Shown: one piece after another, positions 33,145 to 43,884 of the stretch
Layout: every line of letters begins with the position of its first letter
Position numbering within the stretch: the first letter of the stretch is position 1
Origin: Pollenia angustigena
Taxonomy: Eukaryota; Arthropoda; Insecta; Diptera; Polleniidae
Reading direction: 5' to 3'
Length of the DNA: 64,000 nt
Assembly (NCBI GenBank): GCA_930367215.1
Contig: OV884058.1
Location: 108,957,802 to 109,021,801 of the forward strand
Position numbers and translations under genes: made by a program
The notes under the pieces: model-generated
What the model was told of the DNA's origin: nothing
Databases searched by the model: none
What the model saw: the letters and a program-made list of their open reading frames with translations, nothing else

Positions 33145-33668
33145 AGAGCTGCGGCATCACTGCATACAAAAATTTTTGTCATATGAGAGTGATACCAAGT
33201 TTCTTACAAGTGAAGCTTTTACGAACATTAAACTTTACTTATGCGCAAGTAATACCCAGCGACTGCATTTACGAACGTACACTTTAACAATAACTTTTAA
33301 GGTGAAAACTGGATCTTTCACATGATGTATTTAGCTAACGATTTATTAATATTTCTTAAAAGATTTTTCTACAAAACTAAAAATTTTGTCAATATAACAA
33401 AATATGTTTAGGGAAGAACACTTTAAGCTTTAATATACCATAGTTTTAGTAAATGCGTCATATAAAATTTTAAATTTATTAAGGTTTAAAAAATTGTATT
33501 TATAAAAATTACTAAATTTATTTATAAGTTTGAGTAAAAATATATATGTGGTAAGACCTTAAGAACTTGCTGCATATTTTATTTTTGTAATATGTACATA
33601 ATAATTGCATGTTGCGCAAGGCCGAAAACCCGCAAAACAGAAAAACTTGATTAAGCACATATCAAAAG

Positions 33669-34050
33669 CAGCCCATACACGATTCAATTCAATTGTCAAC
33701 AGAGTCTGTAATTCTCCAAATCAAAGCGTGTATGGCTTTGTCAATTGATTAGTTTGACGGTTGTCGAGTTGGTTGAAGAAAAATCAAAAGATTTTATTTT
33801 TTTACAAGTTGACTACTAAGTCTTTCAATTCGATTGTACTGTGTGTGCTCGAGTTTCTTGATAAGCTGTCAAAATGAATGTTTGCAGTTTTCTTTTGTAA
33901 AAAAATTAAATATTCTTAAAATTGTCTTTTATTTCATTAAATTTTAAAATTAATTTGAAGTCTTTCAACTCAGTTGATGAAGTGTGTGGCCAAGCATCAA
34001 TTCAGTTGAAAGACTAAGTTGACAATTGAATTGAAAAGTGTATGGGGCGC
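33669..34050. mobile_element. MITE with GCCCATACAC ends
   Basis: CAGCCCATACACGATTCAAT at the left is mirrored by ATTGAAAAGTGTATGGGGCG at the right, extending to the shared AATTGTCAA. Inner words TCAACTCAGTTGATGAAGTG and TCAATTGATTAGTTTGACGG suggest more pairing. No gene. Confidence 0.75.
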
Positions 34051-34063
34051 ATAATGGTGAAAT

Positions 34064-34204
34064 AATTGAAGGCCAGCCGCGAATAGCGTTGTTAAAGCGA
34101 CTTTTTGCAAAAACTGTTTTTTGCAAGTTGGCGTTACCCTTTAATCATCAAGTCGCCTAAAATTATGCACCTTAACGTCTTCAAAATGCGATACAATGAT
34201 TTCC
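34064..34204. repeat. Single arm of the long-TIR family of 41731-42647
   Basis: AATTGAAGGCCAGCCGCGAA, then CTTTTTGCAAAAACTGTTTT and ATTATGCACCTTAACG, same order as in the arms at 41731 and 42647. No partner arm nearby. Confidence 0.7.
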
Positions 34205-34771
34205 ATATTGCAAAGATTAATTTTATACCCAAAGAGATATGGATAAAGTATTTTACAACGTTTACGACCTATAACAGCTACTGAATTATGTTGAAGACGG
34301 CAGCTACAATTAAAATATATAAACAGCTGTTTTTGTTTATTATGTATTTATATGTCAGTGGTGCCACTATCATAATATATAAACTATGAGCGTTGGCGCC
34401 AAAAACATCTTCCTATGGAACTTCTTTCAAGGATACTAAACTGTTATATAAATATCCATTTAATGTTGAGCCGGGTTAATATTCTTGCTTCAAGCCGATT
34501 CTTTTCTGTTAAACAAAAAAAAAATTAAACACTCATTCGTTAAATATTTTTTTTTATTAGCAACACTTTTTCTGTTTTGTAGTGGACAAAAAAAGAAATT
34601 AGTTTAATTTGGCTACAACGACAAAATAAGCAGAGACAACAACCTGCAGCCATGTAGCCGTGTCGTCGTGAAAATAATCATTTTCATATACACACATGTA
34701 TTCTATTTTTGACATATTGAAGTCGGTAGCTTGTTGTCTCGAATGTGTTTAAAGCATTTATAGCATAATAG

Positions 34772-35304
34772 TACGTTTCCACTTACATGTTTTGGGCCAC
34801 AAAACTAGTTTTGCTACTTGTTTTTCCTATACATTTTTCATGTTCGAAAACACAAACAAAAACTAGTTTTGCTCCAAAACATGTCGAAAATCATGAATAC
34901 AACTCTGGGTTATCCATTATTGGTGATTGACAATTTCGAAAAAAGTGACATATTTACGAAAATATCAAGACTTAGTAAATAGGTGTATGCAACTCCCCAG
35001 CTGATTTATTTGTTTGCAGCGTAAAAATAATAAAATAATATAAAAAAAAGGTAGTAAATTATGTGCTTTTATATATGTACGTACATATATGTATATCTGT
35101 GTATAAAAAAACAAACAAGAAAATTTCATGTTAAAGAAAAATATTTTTTTTCCAACACATATTTTTTTTTGGCTTTCATATTTGTTTACAACATAAATGT
35201 CAAGTTGATTTCGAAAATTCGAAAACCAAGCCCAGTTTTACATAATGAAAACACTTTGACACGTTTTGCTCAAAACAAGTTGTTTTGCTCATAGTGGAAA
35301 CATA
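34772..35304. mobile_element. MITE with TAYGTTTCCACT ends
   Basis: Left TACGTTTCCACTTACATG, right TAGTGGAAACATA, with further inverted CAAAACNAGTTTTG words inward. About 0.53 kb. It abuts the next element by two bases. Contains the ACATATATGTATAT-rich stretch near 35085; no gene. Confidence 0.55.
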
Positions 35305-35307
35305 GTA

Positions 35308-36584
35308 CAGTATTTATCGGATATAAGAAACTTAAAAAATCCACGAAAAAAGTTTCTTATAAGCGTTTCTTTCTTATATACAATTATTTTATATAAGAAA
35401 TTTATTTCTTATATAAGTAGTTATGGCCATAAGACTTTCATATTTTGGTTTTCTGTCTCTTTTTTTGTTAACATTTCTAACTTTTAAATAATTATTTTCT
35501 ATTTCTTTGGAGTTTTTCACTATTTTAGATGTTTTTGATATTTCGCTTCTTTTTATACCGTTTTGTATTTCTTTAAAAATTTTAACTTTTGTTTTTATTG
35601 GCAAAAAACACAAAGCTTCTCATGAGTACCAGTTCGCTCATCTAAAACTAATGGTGTTTTCTTTTCTGACAATAATGTTCCATATATGCTACCATTCGTG
35701 CGGGTTTTTGTTCCATTCTAAAAAAATATGCAAAAATGTGAGAAGTTGTCGTTTTCCTTTCTAAGCATGTTGCAACAATAAATGGCAAATTTGTTCCATT
35801 TCTTACCCGCAGTTATAACTGAGTGTGAGATAATACCCTTTTTTGCATCTGCGTAAAGTACTTTTTTATGCAAGCAAGTATTTTTTTTCCTGTGTTTGCG
35901 GACAATTTGTGATTTTTAGTTAAATTGTGATGGATATAAAAACTTTTTGTTTTTCGTTTGTTTTTTTTTTATTATATTTTTTTTGTCGCAAAATTTTTAA
36001 CAACAGCTGACATTAATTATTGAAAATCAGTGCAGTTAACGCTTATTGGAATTGTAAGAAAATTTAACGTTGAAAATTGCTACAAGCGTGGTGAATATCG
36101 CTTTTAGTACAAACTTTGCATTCAATATCTAACACGCTAAATACACGTTAGTGTTGAGTGTAAACGTAGCTCTTATTTTGTTCCATTGTAATTTAGTAAA
36201 ATGTATCACTTTGTAAGGGTTCGTGTAACCTAATAAATATATTACACAACTATAATGCATCATTATTTTTTAGAAAAGAAAACACCATAAAAGTAAAAAA
36301 AACTTTGTTCTTGTTGTAAAGCTGTCAGAAAACAGCGTTGTCCATGCATACTACATAAATTCTGTGTTGCCGTTGGAAGTTTCTTATATAAATTTTTTTT
36401 CTATACATTTTATGGTTTTGGTGTTTAAGAAAAATGTTCTTTAATCAGTTTTTTTCTTATAAGCGTTTTTCTTATATGAAACCTTTTTTGTTAGAAAAAT
36501 CACTAAAAGACATGGTGTTTTTGAAAATGTTTCTTAAAAGCGTTTTGTTCTTATATGAGATGTTCTTATATCCGATAAATACTG
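35308..36584. mobile_element. Tc1-like non-autonomous element (1.28 kb)
   Basis: CAGTATTTATCGGATATAAG at the left is mirrored exactly at the right over about 22 bp, and TA flanks both ends (35306-35307, 36585-36586). Start CAGT and TA target fit Tc1-type elements. Subterminal TTCTTATAAGCGTTT and TTCTTATAT words repeat on both sides. No transposase frame; frames at 35266-35764 are chance. Confidence 0.85.
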
Positions 36585-36739
36585 TATAACAATGCAATGC
36601 AAAAACCCCTACATATGTAGTTTATGTTATTTTTGGATTGTTGTAGTTCCGGCACCACCTGTAGTTGAATTCGCCTTTTGTTTTATTGTGTTTTATTTTA
36701 TTTTTATAAAGCTTGTATAATTTTCGTATTCTTTTTTGC

Positions 36740-37030
36740 AAAAAATGTTGTATAAATAAAACAAAATACTCATTCCTACTACGGCGGTCTTGATCTCTCA
36801 GTTGAAAAGGTTGTTTACAACCCTTTAATTGTGATTTAAAAAAAGCGTTTAATTAATCAAAATATTTCAAGACAAAAAATATTAGTATTGCGAAAAAAAC
36901 AAATGCATCCACCGAAATTTCTAGCTTTGGCAGGTGGTAGTGTATAAATTACAAAGTTTTTAAGAGAGATTGAAAATTGTGATCGTCTTTTTTTGTTGTT
37001 GTTTGTAGCAACTTTAAAGTTTTTTAGAGT
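36740..37030 (+). repeat. Dispersed A+B module, copy 3
   Basis: TATAAATA at 36751, ACGGCGGTCTTGATCTCTC at 36781, TACAACCCTTTAATTGTGA, then module B (TTTGGCAGGTGGTAGTGTATA). A Penelope reverse transcriptase fragment starts about 170 bp downstream on the same strand, beyond a MITE. This hints, without proving, that A+B is an upstream region of a Penelope family. Confidence 0.6.
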
Positions 37031-37044
37031 TTAGCCTATATATG

Positions 37045-37197
37045 TAGTACACGGAATGTAAAAAGACACATGCGCATGTGCTTCTGACGTAATTTTGTCG
37101 TCATAACACAACACGAACTGGCTATTGTGGCTTTGTAGTGACGTCAAAATTACGTCAGAACGACATGCGCAAGTGACTTTTTACATTCCGTGTACTA
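37045..37197. mobile_element. Hairpin MITE (153 bp) with TAGTACACGG ends
   Basis: TAGTACACGGAATGTAAAAAG is mirrored at 37177-37197; inner CTGACGTAATTTTG / CAAAATTACGTCAG also pair. It separates the upstream module from the Penelope fragment. Confidence 0.85.
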
Positions 37198-38335
37198 AAG
37201 GCTAACGAATATGAAAAGAAAATGGAAAAATTACTGGAGGACAAAAATACTTACCAGGTTATGAACATGGATCCTACCAGCAAATTAGTTAAAACTAATA
37301 ACAGTATTATTAGTCAATTATACAGGGATAAATATGTATATAGATAATTGGTAAAAACATAGGCTCACTTGTTCGGCTGCACCGGCACCTAGAATTAACG
37401 GGTTACCTAAAATCCATAAACGTGGGATACCTTTACGACCCATAGTATCATCTATACAAGTCTCGTGCTACCAGTTAAGCAAACACATAGGACTCATACT
37501 CAAGAACATCATAACGGAAAAATATAACGTAGAAAACTCTCTGGAACTAAAAAAAAAAACAGCTAAAGGACATCACCCTTGATGAAAAAGACACGCTGGT
37601 TTCGTTTCACGTCGTTTCCCTTTTCACTAATGTTCCAGTTTACACAGCGATAAAAAAAATCATGGACGAATGGAACACTATTGAAACGAAAACAAGCATC
37701 CCAAAATCAAAATTCTTGGAAATTCTGAAATTCTGTTTGAATGACAGCAACAACTTTACATAGAATAACAAAATATACAAACAGATTTTTTATATGCCAA
37801 TGGGATATCCCCTTTCCCCTACTATTGCTGATATTGTATTGGATAATTTATTAGACGCAGCCTTGGCAGAATTTCACAACAAGACCGTCAACATCTAATT
37901 CGTGGCAAAGTATGTATATGAGTGCTGGTTCACACAGGTCAAGTTTGACTCTTCAAGTCTTGAGCTTTTAGGAGAGAGGGGTAAAGAGAATGGAAAGGGG
38001 TACATACTTGACCGTACCAGTCAGTTTTGTATTTTTCTATTCTTTTTTCATCCGTAATATAATAAATAGCTACAAAGTTGAAGGAAAAGAAAACAAAAAT
38101 TAATTTTGTGCATGAACGTGAACGCAAGTTCAAAAGAAAATTTAAATAAAACTGTTCAAGTAAACTTGACCTGTGTGAACCAGCACTTACATAATAGACA
38201 TTAATGACAAAGACGATGTACTTAAAGCACTCAACAGATATCACCCGAAAATTAAATTCACCGTTGAGATTGAGACGAACATAGAAATAGCATGCTTCGA
38301 CACAAAGTTACATAGAGGGGACAATAAAATAACAT
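37198..38335 (+). pseudogene. Penelope-like reverse transcriptase fragment, multiply broken
   Basis: Reading across frames gives the Penelope RT order: EKLLEDKNTYQ, LPKIHKRGIPLRPIVSS, the palm motif around SFHVVSLFTNVPVYT (the usual catalytic Asp is His), and MPMGYPLSPTIADIVLD. A 267 bp MITE splits it before the catalytic YVDD block, which is degraded; DDVLKALNRYHPKIKF follows after it. Several stops and frameshifts. No endonuclease part. It resembles the fragment at 40.1 kb, so both come from related families. Confidence 0.85.
37921..38187. mobile_element. 267 bp MITE, copy 1
   Basis: AGTGCTGGTTCACACAGGTC at the left, GACCTGTGTGAACCAGCACT at the right (perfect 20 bp), with AAGTTTGA/TCAAGTAAACTT beyond. 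The copy at 59646-59910 is nearly identical, which implies recent spread. Inserted in the Penelope fragment. Confidence 0.92.
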
Positions 38336-38354
38336 GAGCTTTGCTTAGTTTGTG

Positions 38355-38637
38355 TTTATACGGCTCATGTCTTATTATTATGATTGCTACGTTATAGGCG
38401 AAAGGAACAAGGGGAAAAGAAACGAGTACACAGATGCATGTACTGTCTTTACGTTTTGCTTTTTCATTCGTTGTTTAATTTTGTTATTGTTTTCAATATC
38501 AAAAAAGCACACATGCATACGCACGACTATACAAAATAAAAGACATATCGTCAACATGAAATGAATCATTTGAACGCCAATTCATGTTCAAAGAAGAAAA
38601 AGGAAGAATCTTGTCAATGAGACATGAGCCGTATGAA
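38355..38637. mobile_element. MITE with ATACGGCTCATGTCT ends
   Basis: TTTATACGGCTCATGTCTTA at the left and the mirrored form TGAGACATGAGCCGTATGAA at the right, two mismatches. Two short opposed frames inside are chance. Confidence 0.75.
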
Positions 38638-38681
38638 CTCAGATTTACAAAACAAACACAACGTTTAGTGCAATATTTACA

Positions 38682-38820
38682 TAGCGTCTTCACCTGACAA
38701 TTTTTTGTCATACCAAACGTCAAAGTCAATATAAAAAAAAACTCGAAAATTTTTGTCAGCGTTTTTTTAATATGAAGTTTGACGTTTGGTATGACAAAAA
38801 ATTGTCAGGTGAAGACGCTA
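38682..38820. mobile_element. Hairpin MITE, 'TCATACCAAACGTCAA' family copy 1
   Basis: Nearly perfect palindrome: TAGCGTCTTCACCTGACAAT...ATTGTCAGGTGAAGACGCTA. Adjacent to copy 2. Confidence 0.9.
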
Positions 38821-38825
38821 TGTTA

Positions 38826-38967
38826 CAGTGCTGATACACCTGCCAATTTTTTGTCATACCAAACTTCAAACTTCATATTAAAAAAACGCTGACAAAAATT
38901 TTCGAGTTTTTTTTATATAGACTTTGACGTTTGGTATGACAAAAAATTGGCAGGTGTATCAGCACTG
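38826..38967. mobile_element. Hairpin MITE, same family copy 2
   Basis: Palindrome with outer ends CAGTGCTGATACACCTGCC / GGCAGGTGTATCAGCACTG and the same core as copy 1. TTA flanks both sides. Core shared, ends different between copies, as if the palindrome spreads with variable termini. Confidence 0.9.
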
Positions 38968-39339
38968 TTACAAATACAAAAACTACAATAAACAAACTAC
39001 AAAAAAATGATGTTGTGTATGAAATACTAGAGTTGTCAAAACAGATTTCAAAAGTATTAAAAAAATCGATTTTTTTTCTATTTTTCCGGTTTTTTAAAAC
39101 CGGTTGTTTTAAAGGGCCGGTTTTCGAAGTATTCGAGAAATCGGTTTTTTTGTCTCGAATAATCGGCTTTTTCTTATATTTAATAATTGAATGATCTTGC
39201 ATTCGATGGAATTTTTTAGTAAACACTTTCATTATTACAACAGTGTTTTAATTGTTGTCACCATACATAACATATTTATCACAGGACCAAGCTATTGAAC
39301 TTGCAGAAGAATTCTACTACACTATTTTTTTTTTTTATT
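38968..39339. other. No clear feature
   Basis: 39050-39190 has repeated CGGTTTT and TCGAATAATCGG words and may be one subterminal part of an old DNA element (AGAGTTGTCAAAACAG near 39028), but no partner end was found. Frames here are chance. Confidence 0.35.
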
Positions 39340-39807
39340 TGTAATTGCCAGCAGTATGAGTAAAGCGACAGTTCTAACTTTGGCCTTGGTTTCTGGTGTA
39401 CAACCCAACTCAGTGGAGTTGAAATTAAAAACACTGCTAGTGATAAGTTGTAAATTTTTGATGCTTTTGTAAATCGCACTAAAAAAGAGTTCAAACTCAT
39501 AATACAAAACTGCAACATTTCAACTGAACCAGAGTTGAGTTTTAAACCGTAATAGTAGTAGAGCCGCTTAATAATAACTTAAAAAATGCAAACCCAAGAT
39601 AAAAGGTCAAAAACAGTTAATAATAGTGACTTTAAAGAGTATTTTGACTACAGAGATACATTTTCTAAAAGATCTTTCAAATAAGATCTGCTTTACATGG
39701 CATTACTGACAATTAAACCAATCTCAACAATTAGTGAACGTGTTTGGCAGTATTGTCCTTTATAAATACTTTGTTGAGAAATCGAATGCCCCCAACACAT
39801 TTGACTT

Positions 39808-40132
39808 CTACACCTTTTCCAATTGTAATTGAGAAAGCGTCAATTGCAATTCAGATTAGTCAGTTGTAATTTAGAAAGCGTAAATTGTAATTCAGATTAG
39901 TTAATTGTAATTTAGAAAGCGTCAATTGTAAATCAGAAAACAAAGAAATTTTATTAACCACTATTTATTTTTATATTATTATAATATATTTTTATTATAT
40001 TCTGAATTTCAATTGACGCTTTCAGAAATTACAATTGATAATTTCTGATTTACAATTAACGCTTTCTGAATTACAATTAACTAATCTAAATTACAATTGA
40101 CACTTTCTAAATTACAACTGGAAAAGGTGTAG
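39808..40132. mobile_element. Fold-back element with tandem AGAAAGCGTCAATTGTAATT units
   Basis: Outer ends CTACACCTTTTCCAATTG and, reversed, CTACACCTTTTCCAGTTG. Each arm holds 3-4 tandem units of about 30 bp built on GAAAGCGT(C/A)AATTGTAATT, so the whole folds into one long multi-repeat hairpin. TA-type flanks. It sits just before the RT core. Confidence 0.85.
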
Positions 40133-40136
40133 ATAA

Positions 40137-40970
40137 TTGTTTTTTACGTATTTTCTCTATTTTAAACCTACTTCTTTTAGGCTAAAAAATATTATAATTA
40201 AACAAGTGGAGAAATTTATTCTTACAGTTTTTGAGAAAACAAAGAAATTTTTGAAAAAACACGACGGCGCTATTACTATACAAGCGGACAAGGGGAATAA
40301 AACGGTTTTAATGTATAAGAAGGATTACAATAATAAACTGGAAAAACTGCTAGAAGACAAAAATACATACAGAACAATACGAACAGACCCAACATCAAAA
40401 CTTCAAAAAGAAAATAATAACATAGTTTCAGAGATATTCAAAGATGATTGTATAGATCAATGGCAAAAAAGACAACTATTATGCAGCGCAGCCATTGCTC
40501 CGAGAATTTACGAACTCCCAAAAATTCACAAAACAAATACTCCCCTTAGACCGATTGTATCGTCGATGAATGTCCCATGTTACCAACTCTCCAAATATAT
40601 TGAAAAAATTCTCAAACATATAATTTCCGAGAAATATAATAGTAAAAACTCTGCAGAACTTAAAAAACAATTACAACATACATTTATCGCGGACAATGAA
40701 GTTCTCATATCATTTGATGTCGTGTCATTATTTACGAACATCCCTGTGCATACTGCCATAAAAAACATAATGGGAAAATGGGAAACTATTAAAAAACAAA
40801 CAAAAATCTCGAAGTCCACTTTTTTGAAAATACTTAAATTTTGTCTCACGGATAACAATTATTTCGTCTACGAAAATAAAATCTATAGCCAGATTTTTGG
40901 AATGCCAATGGGGAACCCCCTTTCTCCTACTATACTTGATGTAGTACTCGACGAAGCAATAGCCGAATAA
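40137..40970 (+). pseudogene. Reverse transcriptase core of the Penelope-like element (277-codon frame)
   Basis: Penelope-type RT domain, seen as ADKGNKTVLMYKKDY (residues 50-64), YELPKIHK (125-132), LRPIVSS (137-143), the motif A core SFDVVSLFTNIP (192-203, catalytic D194) and GMPMGNPLSPTILD (255-268). The Penelope order and the PKIHK motif separate it from LINE or LTR RTs. The first about 20 residues come from flanking sequence next to the fold-back. It ends at an in-frame TAA just before KKKNINLKYIVKYVDD (YVDD at 41007-41018), which carries the other two catalytic Asp. Confidence 0.92.
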
Positions 40971-41730
40971 AAAAAGAAAAATATAAATTTAAAATACATA
41001 GTGAAATATGTAGATGACATATTAGCTATAGTCATAGCTGCCGTTTTTGGTTATTTCTAACCAAAATTGGTTATATTTTTTTTCAATGTGGAGATGTAAA
41101 TATTTTTTTCGTTTTGGTTACTTTTTTTCTAAAATGATAATACGTAAGAATATGATTTTCTTGATACAAAATTTTACGAGCTCAAATTATTTGTATTGTG
41201 TACATACTATGATTTCTTCATTATTTGTTACCAATGAACGGAAGTTTTTGTACTTTATCGAAAACAAAAAATCCCTTTCAAAACTGCAACCAAATAATTT
41301 TTTTAAGATATTTGCCATTTTCGAAAACATATGAAGTTTTAATCGATGAAGATTTCAATTATTTTTTTTAAATGAGCATAGCTTTTCTTGATTTTAAGAA
41401 TACTTAAGGTTAGTAGTACTTAAAGTAGAAAGTGCATAAAATCATGCGGAATCAATTTGAGAAAATGACTGAAAAATTACACAAAAATCGTTTTAGTGTT
41501 TCTTAAAACTTGAATATAAATTAAATGTTCTAAATTTAGGTTATTTCCAAAAGTAGATACATATATTTAAATACATATTTGAAAATACAAATAGCAATTT
41601 TAAAGATATTTCAAAAATACATTGATTTACCAATAATTTTAAAATTTATGGAATTTTACATGAAACGTTAGAACTGGAATCACAGCGCATAAAATAGGAC
41701 CTCTAAAATTATTTGAAAAATACAAAATGT

Positions 41731-42647
41731 AATTGAAGCAGAGCCGCGAATAACGTGGTAAACGCCACTTTTTGCAAAAACTGTTTTTTTGCGGATAACC
41801 GTTAACATTACTCTCGTACACTGTTTAAACCTCAAATCACCCAAAACTATGCACCTTAAAGCCTTTAAAAATTACATACAAAGAGTCAGCTAGTGGAAGA
41901 ACGTTGTAAGTTACTTAAAAATGATACAAAGTAAATGGTTTTAAACGTGGAATAACGTTTTAAAAGCCATCAGTCATGATGCTTTGTGTAGTGGAATAAC
42001 GTTTTAAATGACATCGTGAGTGTGGATATGAAACGTTTTTCTTCTAAAAAAAAGTTATAAACTGTAAATTTGCATGTAATTTAAGTTTTAAATTTGTTGA
42101 TATTTTGCATAAATATTTTTATTATCATTATTTTTAATTATCTAAAACAAAAAAAAAATAAAAAATTAATAATCTTGCCTGTTAAAAACTTTTTTTTGCT
42201 CTCCTGAAAAAAAATTATTTTGTAACTTAAAACGATATTCTTTGCTGTGCATCAATTGAAGCACAGCCGCGAATAACGTTTTAAGTTACAAAATAATAAT
42301 TTTTCAGGAGAGCAAAAAAACGTTTTTTGACCAGGCAGCATTATTTGTATTAAAAATTTTATTTTTTCTATTATTAAAAATAATGATAATAAAAACTTTA
42401 ATGCAAAAGGCTTTTAAAACATTATTCCGCACTGCAAAACCATTTCGGTTTCATCATTTTGTTAGTAACTTGCAATGTTCTTCCACTGGCTGACACTTTG
42501 TACGCCATTTTGAAGGCGTTAAGGTGCATAGTTTTGGTTGATTTGATGTTTAAACTGTGTAAGAGAGTCAGGCCAACGGTTATCTGCAAAAAAACAGGTT
42601 TTGCAAAATGTGGCATTTACAACGTTATTCGCGGCTGTGCTTCAATT
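41731..42647. mobile_element. Element with very long TIRs (about 220 bp), AATTGAAGC ends
   Basis: AATTGAAGCAGAGCCGCGAA at 41731 is mirrored at the right end; pairing continues through CTTTTTGCAAAAACTG, AACTATGCACCTTAA and AGTGGAAGAAC, so the arms are about 220 bp. A second, shorter inverted pair near 42196-42232 and 42268-42310 and an extra CACAGCCGCGAATAACGTT copy at 42261 indicate internal rearrangement. A related single arm is at 34064-34204. Frames inside are chance. Confidence 0.8.
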
Positions 42648-42819
42648 AATGATCTCGTTAAAATGCTATTTTTGAATATAAACACCACCAAGTTAGAAAC
42701 CAACTTTGAAACTAAAATAATTCAAATAAACTCTTTTTAGAAATAAGAAATATAAATGTTTCAAAAACTTTAGTATTTATTTATTTTTTCATCACAAAAA
42801 ATTGTTAATTTTTGTCAAA

Positions 42820-42905
42820 CATTCAAGAAAAAAACCCTGAAGAAGGCACACATCGGAGTGCCGAAATATTGGTTTAAATAAATTTAATATTTTTTATAAA
42901 AAAGA
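42820..42905 (+). ncRNA. Hammerhead-ribozyme-like core, Penelope 3' end
   Basis: CTGAAGA at 42837-42843, stem II GGCAC/GTGCC (42845-42849, 42858-42862), GAAA at 42863-42866, then ATATT...AATAT as a candidate stem III and A-run/T-run flanks as a candidate weak stem I. The same sequence (reverse strand) ends the Penelope-like element at 45.7 kb. Penelope-like elements are known to encode hammerhead ribozymes; activity here is inferred only. Confidence 0.65.
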
Positions 42906-42997
42906 GACCTCATGCTTAATTTAATAATAATATTATTACATCTTTAAAAAAATAATAATAATAAAATATCAAAAAATTTCCAGTAAAAACTTCGCTT

Positions 42998-43359
42998 AGG
43001 CTGACTTCCAAAACGTCAAATGCTTTGCATAAGTACAAAGTATAATGTTTCATTACGCCGTAGTACAATATATATGCAATGCAAACCCTTCCAAAACATC
43101 AATGGTAAGTATTAGTAACGCAGCAAAAAAGCAATCAAAGCATCGGTTTCAAAGTTGCTGCTTTGTGATATTTGACATTTAATTTGCAAGCAATACAGAT
43201 TTATTTTAATATTATGCATTGCATCACTTACATTTCAAAACGTTTAAATAAACGGAACCCATAGTTGCATTGTTTCGGTACTTTGTACATGTGCATCGTT
43301 AAAATACAGTAGTAAAACTGTATACAAACTTTGTATTAATACGTTTTGGAAGTCAGCCT
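42998..43359. mobile_element. MITE, 362 bp, perfect 19 bp TIRs
   Basis: AGGCTGACTTCCAAAACGT at 42998-43016, mirrored exactly at 43341-43359. AT-rich interior with GCATTGCA-type words. Nested in the hAT-type element. Confidence 0.88.
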
Positions 43360-43767
43360 TAACTTTTTCAAAATTAATAGCTTCTTTTACTCATTTTTTA
43401 GAAACTTTCTTCTATAACTACATTTATAACAACTTCTGTAACTTTTTTCTGGATGTATGCAGTGAAAAAATAAAGACTTACTTTTGAATGCGTTCATTTT
43501 GGAACATCCCTTGTAAAATTCATTGGTTCTTTCAGTAGAAGTGTAAGTAGTGCCTTTATGTTTTTCAGATTACTCAACACATTATTTTGTAGGCGAAGTT
43601 TTTACTGGGTTGTTGCCACTATAAAAACTTAAAAGAAACATAATGTTGCCACCATACTTAAGAATTTTTACTACCAAAATCAGGTATTAATTTTTTCCAT
43701 TTATGGTAGACTTATGCGTGGAATTGCCAGCATACTGAAAAAAAGTCTCGAATAAATAAAAACTTTT

Positions 43768-43884
43768 ACCCCCAATTTCACCAAGTTCAGTTATAATTTA
43801 CTATCAGTTATAGATGTCAAAACACATTGTTAACTGGAAGTTAACGTAATAGTTGGTTTTAACGGAACTTGGTGGAATTGGGGT
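43768..43884. mobile_element. Hairpin MITE, 'CAAGTTC' family copy 2
   Basis: ACCCCCAATTTCACCAAGTT is mirrored by AACTTGGTGGAATTGGGGTT. Related to 29375-29481 and 54558-54675. Confidence 0.8.

Larger units (their letters stand above)
32228..34757. mobile_element. Inverted-repeat DNA element family (copy 2)
   Basis: Left part has CACCACAGCAGGCTACACGAACACACGAC as at the right end of copy 1 reversed; the right part ends TGTGTTTAAAGCATTTATA, the reverse of the copy 1 start with changes. A block around GAAGACGGCAGCTACAATT occurs twice in direct orientation (32329, 34290). Nested elements are at 32937-33144 and 33669-34050, with a single arm of another family at 34064-34204. Confidence 0.65.

Noticed and set aside
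35389..35764. Opposed frames of 74 and 85 codons
   Set aside because: They lie in TTCTTATAT-rich subterminal repeats of a Tc1-like element; no protein similarity.
38873..39232. 119-codon minus-strand frame
   Set aside because: Overlaps the palindromic MITE and low-complexity CGGTTTT repeats; no protein signal.
42459..42740. Opposed frames of 93 and 64 codons
   Set aside because: They lie in the arm of a long-TIR element; open in both directions because of the composition.
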